64,000 bases of DNA, taken from assembly GCF_050571805.1 (NCBI RefSeq), contig NZ_CP192219.1; one strand, 5' to 3'. Below, one piece after another: positions 1 to 8,860 of this stretch. Within the stretch, counting starts at the first letter, position 1, and each line of letters begins with the position of its first letter. The stretch is from Halodesulfovibrio aestuarii (lineage in GTDB: Bacteria > Desulfobacterota > Desulfovibrionia > Desulfovibrionales > Desulfovibrionaceae). The notes beneath the pieces were generated by a model. That model was not told the DNA's origin. It ran no database searches and saw only the letters and a program-made list of their open reading frames with translations. Position numbers and translations under genes: made by a program.

Positions 1-2585
1 AATGCGCCTTCCTGTGAAGAGGAAGTTGCACCACCAGGCATCGCATGATGTACAACATCATGATCAATTCCCTGAAAGAATGGTGCAGTATATTTGTCGT
101 AATATGGCATGATCTGTTTGAGTGCGAAATTACACTCACGGATCATATCTTTATTAAGATTGGTCTTGAGTCCAAGCTCTTCCTCAATGTATGCCGCAGT
201 GGAAAGCACTTCGCCCTGTCCATACCAGCGAACTGCAGCACCAATGCCAGTATCGACAATATGTGCGCCAGCTTTAGCAGCTGCGCCCACAGTCGGCACG
301 AAAAGGCCGTCAGTGCAGTGTCTGTGGTAATGGGTAACAAGGGAAGGCCATTGCTTACGAATTGCAGTAATAAGCTCAGTCACAAAGCGTGGTGGGCATA
401 CACCCGCCATATCTTTAAGGCCGAGGATAATCATTTCGGAAGCTCTTCGTATGCTAACACCCGCTACGTCTGCAACCATTGAAAGAATTGCTTCTGTTAC
501 CAACAGGTAGTGCTTAACATCAAAGCCTTTCGCCCATGAAAGAGATATAGCTGGTTCAAAGACTACTTCGTTACGATTCAAAGCTACTTCTGCAAACGGA
601 CGCATGTTTTCTACATGGTTCAGGAAGTCGAAGCAGCGAATAACATCGTAATGATCACAAATCATCTCACCGGTTGCCCGCATAAGGTTCTGTGGCTGTG
701 GTTTGTAGCCAAGAACGTTTGTTGAGCGGATAAGGATTTGTTTAAGAGTCTTAGGAGCAAACTGGTTCCACTCTTTTGCTTCGGTGAACGGGTACGTCAT
801 GTTGGCAAGCATTGCTACATGGAAATGTGCCCCACCACCGTTTTCGATAGAGAAGAATCCACAGTTATCAAGGTATGGGCCAATAATTCTGTCCTCTGCA
901 AGACGGAATCGGTTGCCACTGTTAGACTGCGTGATATCGCGCGGAGTAGTGTCGCAGAAATGTACGTAGTCTGAGTCTCGTACAAAATCTAACAACGCGG
1001 TGCGGTCACCGCGAGGATAAGCAGGCGCAGCCTTTAATACAGGGAGCTTAATTTTTGGTAATACAGGTTTGAACTCACCGATACGTGGTGTATCCTTCGA
1101 ACGGTATTCACCAAGCTGCACATGAGGGTTAAAACCCTTTGCAGAAATTCCTGCAATCAGTTTGGAGAGGCGTTCAGCTTCAGGAGCCAGATCTGTGTAA
1201 CAGAGCAGTTCAGGTGTGTTACCAATAAAGTTGGTAGTAAAATCACCCTCTCTAAATTTAGGATGACGAATCACCTGCTTAAAGAACGGGATGGTTGTTT
1301 TAACACCACCAATGGAGTACTCGTTAAGAGCACGTTCCATAGTTCCCAGAACTTTTTTCCAACCACGGCCATGAGAGATGAGCAGTGCACCCGCAGAGTC
1401 GTAGTTAGACGGGAAGTCGTAGCCGGCAGATAAGTTGGAATCAATACGGATGCCAGGTCCACCAGGAGAAATGTATCGAGATATCACACCACAGTTAGGT
1501 GCAAAATCATCCTGAGGATCTTCGCAGTTGATACGTAATTGCATCGCCATCTGGGACGGTGGGAATTCTTCTTCATTAAGACGGAGTTCAGCACCGAATG
1601 CAACCGCAATTTGCTCTTCTACAAGGTCGATTCCGTAACGCACTTCAGTAATACCATGTTCAACCTGCAGACGAGTGTTGACCTCAATAAGATACGGTTC
1701 GCCGTTAGGAGTTACAAGGAATTCAACTGTAGCAAGAGAATCGTATCCAACAGCCTTAATAAGACTGCGTGAATATTCTTTGAGTCGAGCACGTAGTTCT
1801 GGAGTAATAAGTTCAGAAGGAGATGGAGTAATCTCTACCAGCTTCTGGTGGTTACGTTGAATACTGCAATCACGTTCGTCAAATGCAAATACGTTTCCGT
1901 GTTTGTCGCTGATTACCTGAATTTCGATATGGCGCGCGGATGCAAGGAATTTTTCGATATACAGACGTGGGTTACCGAAAGATGCTTGCGCCATTGTAGA
2001 CGCTTTAACAAAAGCACTTTCAAGTTCATCTTGAGTCTGAATTAAGAAAATACCACGGCCTCCACCGCCACCTTCTGCTTTGAGCATAATCGGGAAGCCG
2101 ATTTCATCGCAGAATTTACGTGCGGTTGGAATATCCACAGAACCTTCGGAACCCGGTACAACAGGTACACCAAGTTTTTGTGCAAGAGAACGAACCTGTA
2201 CTTTGTTACCAAGCAGGTTCATTGACTCCGCTGTGGAACCAATAAAGATGATGCCTTCTTCGGCACATCTTGTCGGGAATTTGTGATCTTCAGAGGCAAA
2301 GCCCCAACCCGGGTGAATAGCAACTACGCCGCGTTTTTTTGCCAGACTAATAATTCTGTCAATATCAAGGTACGCTCGAGGGTCAGAACCAAGTAAAAGA
2401 AGTTCTTGAGCGGCTGATGCGGCAGGAGACGTTTTATCAATATCTGTAGCCGTCATTATAGCTACAGCATCAAAACGCTCGCGAATTGAGCGACAAATAC
2501 GACGGGCAGGAATGCCCCTGTTAGCAACCAAAATTGGTTTGCCTTTCACTTCTTCCAAAATCTGTTTAAACGTCTTAATCGCCAT
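1..2585 (-). CDS. pyc: Pyruvate carboxylase, biotin carboxylase and carboxyltransferase parts (3' end outside window)
   Basis: Makes oxaloacetate from pyruvate, ATP and bicarbonate in the cytoplasm. Reading the minus strand from the ATG at 2585 gives about 861 open codons that run off the left edge, so the biotinyl domain is not seen. The N-terminus (KPILVANRGIPARRICRSIR) starts a biotin carboxylase; the ATP-grasp Gly-rich loop (LKAEGGGGGRGI) and the EVNTRLQVEHGITE motif follow. The carboxyltransferase half has the GLKDMAGVCPP motif with the lysine that is carboxylated in this family. Two usual motifs are altered: the entry motif reads DTTPRDITQS, and the metal-ligand motif reads HYHRHCTDG instead of HTHDTAG-like. 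A GAGGA ribosome site lies 5' of the start. The biotin ligase gene lies just upstream on the same strand. The biotin carboxylase call is firm; the substrate is inferred. Confidence 0.9.
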   Translation of the reverse strand, partial: MAIKTFKQILEEVKGKPILVANRGIPARRICRSIRERFDAVAIMTATDIDKTSPAASAAQELLLLGSDPRAYLDIDRIISLAKKRGVVAIHPGWGFASEDHKFPTRCAEEGIIFIGSTAESMNLLGNKVQVRSLAQKLGVPVVPGSEGSVDIPTARKFCDEIGFPIMLKAEGGGGGRGIFLIQTQDELESAFVKASTMAQASFGNPRLYIEKFLASARHIEIQVISDKHGNVFAFDERDCSIQRNHQKLVEITPSPSELITPELRARLKEYSRSLIKAVGYDSLATVEFLVTPNGEPYLIEVNTRLQVEHGITEVRYGIDLVEEQIAVAFGAELRLNEEEFPPSQMAMQLRINCEDPQDDFAPNCGVISRYISPGGPGIRIDSNLSAGYDFPSNYDSAGALLISHGRGWKKVLGTMERALNEYSIGGVKTTIPFFKQVIRHPKFREGDFTTNFIGNTPELLCYTDLAPEAERLSKLIAGISAKGFNPHVQLGEYRSKDTPRIGEFKPVLPKIKLPVLKAAPAYPRGDRTALLDFVRDSDYVHFCDTTPRDITQSNSGNRFRLAEDRIIGPYLDNCGFFSIENGGGAHFHVAMLANMTYPFTEAKEWNQFAPKTLKQILIRSTNVLGYKPQPQNLMRATGEMICDHYDVIRCFDFLNHVENMRPFAEVALNRNEVVFEPAISLSWAKGFDVKHYLLVTEAILSMVADVAGVSIRRASEMIILGLKDMAGVCPPRFVTELITAIRKQWPSLVTHYHRHCTDGLFVPTVGAAAKAGAHIVDTGIGAAVRWYGQGEVLSTAAYIEEELGLKTNLNKDMIRECNFALKQIMPYYDKYTAPFFQGIDHDVVHHAMPGGATSSSQEGA

Positions 2586-2647
2586 TCAATCCTCGTTATG
2601 CAGCGTCGGTGACATTTTGCAAATAAATAACCCATCGGGTGAACTAA

Positions 2648-3538
2648 TCACGGGTGGAGGGAAATACTACCGGAATGGATGATCTTCTCGCCGTTTTTTT
2701 GACGGATCCGAAGACCACCATCTTGAGAAATACCCATTATCCTGCCCGACCGATTGATTAGATCACTTCCATGGATCCATACATTTCGCCCCAGCCAAGC
2801 AAGTTGTTTTTCAACACTCGAAATTAATTTCGCGGTAGTATACTGAACAACCAGTGAGTTGTAGCAAAAATGCATGTAGTCTACAAGTGTCTGCCACAGC
2901 TGTAATACCGGCACTGGTTGTTCTTTTTTGCACAAACAGTCTGCAGGAACAGCCCATTCGTTCCGCAAACGTTCTGTTGGAGGGTGTGAATGGACGTTCA
3001 GCCCAATCCCGGCCACTAATACACCTGACCTCTCTTCCAACAGAATACCGCCAATTTTTTTATCATCTACTAAAATATCATTAGGCCACTTTATATGTGC
3101 ATTATAATCTAATTTTTGCAATGCACTTGCTAACAGCAATCCAATAACCAATGAACCAAGCTCATTAGCGAAAAAACCTGTCGCGGGTAGCCGCATTGCA
3201 GCATAAATATTACCTTCCGGTGAATCCCACGCGCGCCGCAATTGTCCACGGCCACTCTGCTGCCGTAGTGCTAAAACGGAATCCCATTCTTCAAGTAGCT
3301 CTTTTTCATGTAAAATACGTGCCACATCTAATGCTGAACTGCATTCTCCACATAAATATATGTTTGCTGGGAAATATGGCAAGATGGAGCTGTGCATGGA
3401 CAGGTTGCCAAAGCAAGATTTTTCCCACGATTGTTTTTTTAAGGACTCCCAGCAGATATGGGAATTCGCCATTTCTTCGGGGGTGATTCCGGAAACAACA
3501 TCAGGAATTTCATTATGTAAAACAAAGCAGGTGTGCAT
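2648..3538 (-). CDS. birA: Biotin--protein ligase, HTH-less
   Basis: Attaches biotin, through biotinyl-AMP, to the lysine of biotin carrier domains. The class I ligase core starts near residue 85 with LRQQSGRGQLRRAW (the adenylate-binding RxxGRG motif) and continues with KWPNDILVD and KIGGILLEE, both typical of the family. There is no N-terminal winged-helix domain, so it is not a repressor of the E. coli BirA kind. Instead about 65 residues without recognisable motifs precede the core. It sits 62 bp upstream of pyruvate carboxylase on the same strand, its likely substrate, so the two probably form an operon. The start at 3538 has only a weak ribosome site. Confidence 0.9.
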   Translation of the reverse strand: MHTCFVLHNEIPDVVSGITPEEMANSHICWESLKKQSWEKSCFGNLSMHSSILPYFPANIYLCGECSSALDVARILHEKELLEEWDSVLALRQQSGRGQLRRAWDSPEGNIYAAMRLPATGFFANELGSLVIGLLLASALQKLDYNAHIKWPNDILVDDKKIGGILLEERSGVLVAGIGLNVHSHPPTERLRNEWAVPADCLCKKEQPVPVLQLWQTLVDYMHFCYNSLVVQYTTAKLISSVEKQLAWLGRNVWIHGSDLINRSGRIMGISQDGGLRIRQKNGEKIIHSGSISLHP

Positions 3539-3592
3539 AGATTGTCCGTACGTTCAATAACCGGATAGGTTTTTCTTGGAAACTTTCTTTGC

Positions 3593-4717
3593 ATGCAGTA
3601 TGACAAAGAGATGAAATTTTATTTAGTTGGTGGCGCTGTGCGAGATATGTTGCTTGGTATCTCTCCTAAAGAATATGACTTTGTATTCTCAGGAACCGTT
3701 AATGATTTTATAAGCTGCAATCCCACAGCGCGCAAGGCTGGAAATGATTTTGGCATCTGCATTCTTCACGGTATCGAGTACGCCCCCATACGAGGTAAAA
3801 CAATTGAAGAAGATCTTACCTTTCGAGATCTTACGATCAATGCCTTAGCGTTGGATGATGCTGCGCGCCTCTACTCTTTGCCACAAACGTTGCATGATCT
3901 TGAAAAAAAAATACTTCGCCATGCATCAGAAACTGCATTTATTCAAGATCCGCTTCGTGTTTTTCGTGTAGCGCGCTTTGCAGCAGATTTACCAGATTTT
4001 ACTGTGCACCCCGGTACTCTTGCACGGATGAGGTATGTGGCTGAACTGGGATTGTTAGAGCATTTAACTCCGGAACGTGTAGGTGCAGAACTTTTAAAAG
4101 CTCTGTCTTCCATTCAACCGGGGAGATTTTTACACATTTTGGATGAAGCAAAATGTCTAACTCCATGGTTTTCAGAGTTGAGCTGTATGTCTTCAGTACC
4201 TGCCGGACCTATACCCTACCATCATGGCGACTGCCTTGCACATATTGTGAACACCGTTAATTATTGCAAAAATGATGTAACTGCACGTTATATGGCGCTT
4301 TGTCATGATTTAGGAAAACAGGAAACTAAAAAAGAAATTCTTCCACGTCACATTGGCCATGAAAAAAGTGGTGAACAACTGGCGGTATGTTTAGGAAAAC
4401 GTCTTAAGCTTTCGGCGCATCTAATTAGAGCAGGTGCAGTAGCGGCACGACAGCACATGAAGGGAGCTCGGTATTCCGTACTTCGGCCTGGTACGAAGGT
4501 TGACCTACTTTATTCGCTTCATAACCAGCGTATTTTTAAATCATTTTTTATGATGGTTGAGGCCGACTCTGGTGTAAATTACCTGCCTCAAGCACAGGAA
4601 GAGCTCAAAGTTTTACTTTCAGTTTCTTTACCTCCTGAACAGCAGAATTTAGGAGCCGAGTCTGGCAGGCGTTTGCGAGAGCTCCGGTGCATGGCATTGA
4701 GTTCAATGCAGCCTTAA
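3593..4717 (+). CDS. cca: tRNA CCA-adding enzyme-type nucleotidyltransferase with HD domain
   Basis: Class II nucleotidyltransferase that adds or repairs the CCA end of tRNAs. The head motif GGAVRDMLLG followed by KEYDFVFSG carries the catalytic acidic pair (here E-Y-D, where D-x-D is usual). RDLTINALALDD and the DPLRVFRVARFAA motif follow in the expected order. From about residue 210 an HD phosphohydrolase domain is visible (HHGDCLAH, then CHDLGKQE and HIGHE), as in E. coli-type multifunctional CCA enzymes. It has 374 residues, close to the family size. An in-frame ATG at 3611 (MKFYLVGGAV) is an equally good start. It is divergent from birA and convergent with the pyrophosphatase gene. Confidence 0.88.
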   Translation: MQYDKEMKFYLVGGAVRDMLLGISPKEYDFVFSGTVNDFISCNPTARKAGNDFGICILHGIEYAPIRGKTIEEDLTFRDLTINALALDDAARLYSLPQTLHDLEKKILRHASETAFIQDPLRVFRVARFAADLPDFTVHPGTLARMRYVAELGLLEHLTPERVGAELLKALSSIQPGRFLHILDEAKCLTPWFSELSCMSSVPAGPIPYHHGDCLAHIVNTVNYCKNDVTARYMALCHDLGKQETKKEILPRHIGHEKSGEQLAVCLGKRLKLSAHLIRAGAVAARQHMKGARYSVLRPGTKVDLLYSLHNQRIFKSFFMMVEADSGVNYLPQAQEELKVLLSVSLPPEQQNLGAESGRRLRELRCMALSSMQP

Positions 4718-4751
4718 ATGTTTTTCCTTACTTCTAGGTTTATTCAAATAA

Positions 4752-4782
4752 AAAGCCCCGAAGAGTTACTCTTCGGGGCTTT
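4752..4782. terminator. Bidirectional terminator between cca and pyrophosphatase
   Basis: A 14-bp perfect stem (AAAGCCCCGAAGAG / CTCTTCGGGGCTTT) with a TTA loop lies between the two convergent stop codons. The A and T flanks let it act in both directions. Confidence 0.9.
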
Positions 4783-4803
4783 GAAATCAAGGAAAGTTAC
4801 CTA

Positions 4804-5718
4804 CTATTTGAAAGCTTTTTCAAAGTTAGGAACAACCTGTTTTTTACGGCTCATTACGCCGTCAAGCCATACGGATTCGCTACCAGCTACACCGAAAGCT
4901 TTTTCAACTACGGAAGCATCATCAGAGCAGATGAGCATTTCGGAGCCTTCTTTCATGATGTCTGTGAGAAGAAGGAATACGGAATGACGACCGTCTGCTT
5001 TAACTTTAGCAATTTCTTCTTTAAGACCAGCTTTTACGCTGTCGAGAAGAGAAAGATCAACAACTTCGAGCTGGCCGATGCCAACTTTGTTGCCGTTCAT
5101 GTCAAAGTCTTTGTAATCACGGAAAACAAGTTCTTCCATGGTTGCGCCATCTACTGCAGACTTAACTTTGAACATTTCCATACCGAGAGCTGTTGTGTCG
5201 GCAACGCCAGCCATTTTAGCGAGAGCTTCTACAGCCACTTTATCAGCTTCGGTGCAAGTTACAGACTTGAACATTACAGTATCAGAAAGAATAGCGCAAA
5301 GCATGCCGCCTGCAATGCCAGCAGGGATTTCAAGGCCGTAGTGGTCGTAGAAACCTTTGATTGCGGTACAACCACAACCTACAGGCCATACCCACATTTC
5401 AAGTGGATTTGAGGTGGTGATGTCACCCAGTTTGTGGTGATCAATTACGCCACAGATTTCTGCTTCGTCGATATCTGCTGGAAGCTGCGCTTTATCAGAG
5501 GTATCTACGAGCCATACTTGCTGACCTGCAACAGAAGTTACAACTTCTGGAGCGGTAAGGCCAAATTTTTCTAAAACAAAAGCAGATTCAGGGGTAACTT
5601 CGCCCTGCGCTACTGCTTTAGCTTCGATGCCACGTTTATTGAGTGCATCCGCAACAGCGATTGCAGAAATAATAGAGTCGGTGTCCGGGTTCATATGTCC
5701 CATTACGAGTACTGCCAT
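4804..5718 (-). CDS. ppaC: Manganese-dependent inorganic pyrophosphatase (family II)
   Basis: Hydrolyses pyrophosphate to phosphate in the cytoplasm. The protein of about 304 residues belongs to the DHH superfamily: GHMNPDTDS near the N-terminus and DHHKLGDI near residue 95 supply the metal ligands. The C-terminal DHHA2 domain ends with the SRKKQVVPNF substrate-binding motif. The start at 5718 is chosen because a strong GGAGGAAA ribosome site precedes it and homologous proteins begin with this motif; the frame stays open for 31 codons upstream without a good site. No CBS insert is present. Confidence 0.93.
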   Translation of the reverse strand: MAVLVMGHMNPDTDSIISAIAVADALNKRGIEAKAVAQGEVTPESAFVLEKFGLTAPEVVTSVAGQQVWLVDTSDKAQLPADIDEAEICGVIDHHKLGDITTSNPLEMWVWPVGCGCTAIKGFYDHYGLEIPAGIAGGMLCAILSDTVMFKSVTCTEADKVAVEALAKMAGVADTTALGMEMFKVKSAVDGATMEELVFRDYKDFDMNGNKVGIGQLEVVDLSLLDSVKAGLKEEIAKVKADGRHSVFLLLTDIMKEGSEMLICSDDASVVEKAFGVAGSESVWLDGVMSRKKQVVPNFEKAFK

Positions 5719-5855
5719 GGTAATTTCCTCCAGAAATTGTTGTAACGCGTTGTTCACGCTTATTTCCAAACTGAGTTTGTGACAGATAGCACAAAGCAAA
5801 TCCGCTGCCAAGTAGTACTGTGTGACTTAGTGCATTTTTTTTCTTACGTGGAATC

Positions 5856-6567
5856 TTACAAATTGGTAATAACTACCACGCTAAAGAGGAAAAAAAAGAA
5901 GGAATAATAGGCGCGCCGAACTCTGAGAGAAAGTACCCCACCAAGAGTTGCAAAGAACCATAAATAGCTCCATGAAAGACCTGAACATTCAATGATGGAG
6001 CCGTGGACGTCGTATGCGACGGAGATCGTGCCAATTAGCACAAGCAGGTAGATAAAGAAGAAAACAAAATTGATACTGACCGTTTGAAGCAAGGCTTTGC
6101 TTATAATTTTATGCAAAAAAAGTTCTTCATCAACGTCGAATTCTGTTTTTTTAAGTGCAAGCAGCTTATTATGATGCTTATTATGTCGTTGGCGAAGAGC
6201 CTGATCCAGATGTGGGCTGATCAAGGCGGCTGGCATGGACAGTACCATGGGAATTACGAGCTGAGATGGGAATTGCAAAGAAAAAAAGCTGGCTGTGGCT
6301 AGGGTTGCAACTAGTGATGCAGTTCCATTAGGTGGGATATATGTTCCAACTGGAAAAAGATCGAGCCAAAAAAGCTCGAAGAAAATAGCTGCAGGGAGCG
6401 CTAACTCCCATTCTCCTGTTATGATCGCCCAGAAAAAGCCGATAGCTAACGGGCGCTCAACAAAACCTAAATTAACATTGGTTCGCAGCAGAGCCAGAAT
6501 GGCAAAAAAAAAGCGTAGCCACTAAGCCAAGGAATTGAGGAAGATTGAATAACAGGAAAAACAACAT
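5856..6567 (-). pseudogene. Mannose-family PTS IIC membrane subunit, frame broken at an A9 run
   Basis: Integral membrane channel component of a mannose/fructose/sorbose-type phosphotransferase system. The minus strand encodes MLFFLLFNLPQFLGLVATLF from 6567, then nine T residues (A9 on plus, 6504-6512), after which the reading continues one frame over as AILALLRTNVNLGFVERPL and runs to the stop at 5856. Joined, the protein would be about 236 residues with several hydrophobic segments, which is the usual IIC size. As written, one base must be lost from the run to restore the frame. An ATG at 6571 in a third frame has better ribosome-site spacing and would need one added base instead. It follows IIB and IIA directly. 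Sequencing error, decay and phase variation are all possible. Confidence 0.75.
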
Positions 6568-6573
6568 CCATTA

Positions 6574-7029
6574 CTATAACCCCTTAATCTGTAATGGTTG
6601 GTTTGGCACGCAGCGAAAATCGAGAATAATCTCGTGATTAGCAAAAAATTTCAGACACTCTTGGTCGTGATCTGAAACTGCTATGTGGTCGCAGAGTTGT
6701 TTTTTACCCGGCGCATAGTGCAAATTTCCTATGTTAATTGAGTCAAAGGAAAAACCTTGATCATGGATACGCTTTGCATCGTCACAATCTGCGACGATGA
6801 TAAGTGTGTCCTGAAGGTTGTTGCTTTGAGCGTAGCCCATAATTTCTGTAATATGGATGAAATCTACAGAAATTCGATCTGGAATCGCGAGTGTTGCAAT
6901 TTGTTGACGCAATGCATCATCTGCAAAGTCATCGTTCACGACAAGCAGATTTTTGGCATTGGTATATGGAATCCAAGTTTCAATTACCTGCCCATGGATC
7001 AAACGGTTATCAATGCGAATCCAAGCCAT
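6574..7029 (-). CDS. Mannose-family PTS IIB subunit
   Basis: Cytoplasmic phosphotransfer protein that passes phosphate from IIA to the sugar or, in some systems, to a regulator. The start MAWIRIDNRLIHGQVIETW is the diagnostic IIB-Man motif, and the histidine in LIHGQV is the phosphorylation site. It has 151 residues, as expected. It lies 3 bp from the IIA gene and just before the broken IIC gene, so the three are one operon with rapZ and ptsN upstream. The sugar cannot be read from the sequence. Confidence 0.9.
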   Translation of the reverse strand: MAWIRIDNRLIHGQVIETWIPYTNAKNLLVVNDDFADDALRQQIATLAIPDRISVDFIHITEIMGYAQSNNLQDTLIIVADCDDAKRIHDQGFSFDSINIGNLHYAPGKKQLCDHIAVSDHDQECLKFFANHEIILDFRCVPNQPLQIKGL

Positions 7030-7032
7030 AAT

Positions 7033-7467
7033 TTACTCGTTAACCTTGCTTCGCAGGATTTCTCCGGCCATGACAATACCTTTACCACCAGCATCTTTTG
7101 CTTCAATAGCAAGACGGTCAAGAGCCATGCTCCGACAACCAAATACCTTGAGCAGCATAGGTAGGTTTACACCCGTCAGTACTTCTAAATGTCTGGTTCC
7201 GAGTAGTGACAGACTCAAGTTTGTCGGGGTTCCACCAAACATGTCTGTAAGAATGAGCACTCCGCGTCCTTGGTCTACGCTTTCAACCATTGCTTTAATA
7301 GTTGTGACAGTTTCTGAAACATCTTTTTCGCTATCAACGCTTACGGTTTCGCAGGAAGGTTGTTTGCCCATAATAACTTCAGCCGCACTTAACAGTGCCG
7401 CGCCGTAGTTTGTGTGGGTAACAATAACTACACCAATATTTGTTTCTTCAGGAAATGTGGTAGACAT
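7033..7467 (-). CDS. Mannose-family PTS IIA subunit
   Basis: Phosphocarrier accepting phosphate from HPr. The motif GVVIVTHTNYGAALLSAAE places the active histidine in the first 20 residues. The segment ILTDMFGGTPTNLSLSLL is the conserved IIA-Man signature. It has 144 residues, the normal size for a free-standing IIA domain. It sits between rapZ and IIB in one operon. No HPr or enzyme I gene is seen in the window, so the upstream phosphate donors must be elsewhere. Confidence 0.9.
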   Translation of the reverse strand: MSTTFPEETNIGVVIVTHTNYGAALLSAAEVIMGKQPSCETVSVDSEKDVSETVTTIKAMVESVDQGRGVLILTDMFGGTPTNLSLSLLGTRHLEVLTGVNLPMLLKVFGCRSMALDRLAIEAKDAGGKGIVMAGEILRSKVNE

Positions 7468-7499
7468 GAGATTATATGTATTGATTGTTATCTTAGGTG

Positions 7500-8390
7500 T
7501 TATGCCAAGTTGATATGACGATGCTCTTTTGAAACAGCAAAGTCAGATTTTTTCAAAAATTCGAATATGGCCTCAGTTACCGCAACAGAGCGATGTCGTC
7601 CACCAGTACAGCCGAAGCCAATGGTGATGCGGTAGCGCCCTTCTTTTTCCATTTGCAGAAGCGTGAAGTGTAATAAGTCTTCAAGCTTTCGTAAATAGGT
7701 CTGTCCCACACTGTTCTTAAGCACGTAGGAAACAACGGGGGCATCCTGTCCGCTGTATGGGCGTAGCTCTGGATCATGATGTGGATTTGGTAAAAAACGT
7801 AAGTCAAAAATCATGTCTGCTTCAGAAGGGGTATTATGCTTAAACCCAAAGCTCATAAGGTGAACTTTAAGGCCCTTCATATCATTTTCTTCTGACTGCC
7901 ATCTGCGTTGCAGTACACGACGCAAATCATGAATAGAATACTCTGAAGTGTCAAAAATAAAATCTGCTTCTGCTCGTGCTGGTGCCATCAGAGCACGTTC
8001 GTTTGTCATTGCCTGTTCAAGGCCAATACCATTACCCTCGAAAGGATGCGGACGCCTGGTCTCTTTATAACGTCGAAGAATAACATCGGCGCGTGATTCG
8101 AGAAAAATGACAGTTGGTGAATATCCGTCTGCAACTAATTTATTAATTGCTGTTGTCCATTCACTTTTGAATGAGCATTGCCGGACATCTACTCCGAGAA
8201 CAATCCCCTTATAGCTTTCAAGGCCACATTCTGTAAGAACATCCATGAATTCTGATGTCATGGACATCGGGAGTCCATCAATTGTGTAGTATGCCATGTC
8301 TTCAAAGACTTTTAGCGCACTACTTTTTCCGGCTCCAGAGAGTCCCGCGATGATGATTACAGGGATCACGTGTTGAGATGCAGAAATCAT
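7500..8390 (-). CDS. rapZ: RapZ-family nucleotide-binding RNase adapter
   Basis: In E. coli RapZ guides RNase E to the sRNA GlmZ and so tunes glucosamine-6-phosphate synthesis; in other lineages its target is unknown. The N-terminus has a Walker A motif (IAGLSGAGKSSAL) and the family motif VFEDMAYYTIDGLP. The C-terminal domain has the conserved IGFGCTGGRHRSVAV segment. It has 296 residues, the standard length. It lies 12 bp from ptsN, the classical rpoN-hpf-ptsN-rapZ order. An RNA role in this organism is inferred only from the family. Confidence 0.92.
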   Translation of the reverse strand: MISASQHVIPVIIIAGLSGAGKSSALKVFEDMAYYTIDGLPMSMTSEFMDVLTECGLESYKGIVLGVDVRQCSFKSEWTTAINKLVADGYSPTVIFLESRADVILRRYKETRRPHPFEGNGIGLEQAMTNERALMAPARAEADFIFDTSEYSIHDLRRVLQRRWQSEENDMKGLKVHLMSFGFKHNTPSEADMIFDLRFLPNPHHDPELRPYSGQDAPVVSYVLKNSVGQTYLRKLEDLLHFTLLQMEKEGRYRITIGFGCTGGRHRSVAVTEAIFEFLKKSDFAVSKEHRHINLA

Positions 8391-8402
8391 TGGATACTCA
8401 TT

Positions 8403-8852
8403 TTACGCAGCAGCTAAAAGGTTCCATAAAGCGTCCTGAGTGTCAGATTCCATAAAGAGTTTTTTGAAATCCTCGTCTTTCAGGAGTCGTGAAATTTGAG
8501 CTAGGATGCGTAAATGTGTTCCTGCAACGTTTTCGGGTGCAAGTACCATAAAGAAAATTTTACATGGTTTTTGATCGAGAGCATCAAAGTCCAGACCGTC
8601 TAAGCTTCGCCCTGCAACTACGACTATTTTATCGAGTGAGGGGAGTTTTCCATGAGGAATGGCAATGCCATTACCAATGCCTGTGGTTCCGAGACTTTCT
8701 CGTTCCATAAGCACGTTAAAAATTTCTTCAGCATCAAGAGATGGATTTTTCTCAACAACAGGAGCCAAGAGCTCCGCCAGCGCCTCTTGCTTGGTGCTGG
8801 CGGTAAGCTCCGGCAGTACAAGTTCTTTTTCTAGGTATTCACCCAGCTTCAT
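8403..8852 (-). CDS. ptsN: Nitrogen-type PTS IIA protein
   Basis: Regulatory phosphocarrier of the PTS-Ntr branch. The motif TGIGNGIAIPHGKLPSL contains the phosphorylated histidine. The 149 residues match a single PTS_EIIA type-2 domain. It lies between hpf and rapZ, directly downstream of rpoN, the placement seen in many proteobacteria and the reason for the Ntr name. It probably senses the phosphorylation state of the PTS and acts on partner proteins rather than on sugar transport. The spacing of 8 bp to hpf indicates cotranscription. Confidence 0.92.
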   Translation of the reverse strand: MKLGEYLEKELVLPELTASTKQEALAELLAPVVEKNPSLDAEEIFNVLMERESLGTTGIGNGIAIPHGKLPSLDKIVVVAGRSLDGLDFDALDQKPCKIFFMVLAPENVAGTHLRILAQISRLLKDEDFKKLFMESDTQDALWNLLAAA

Positions 8853-8860
8853 TACATTTC

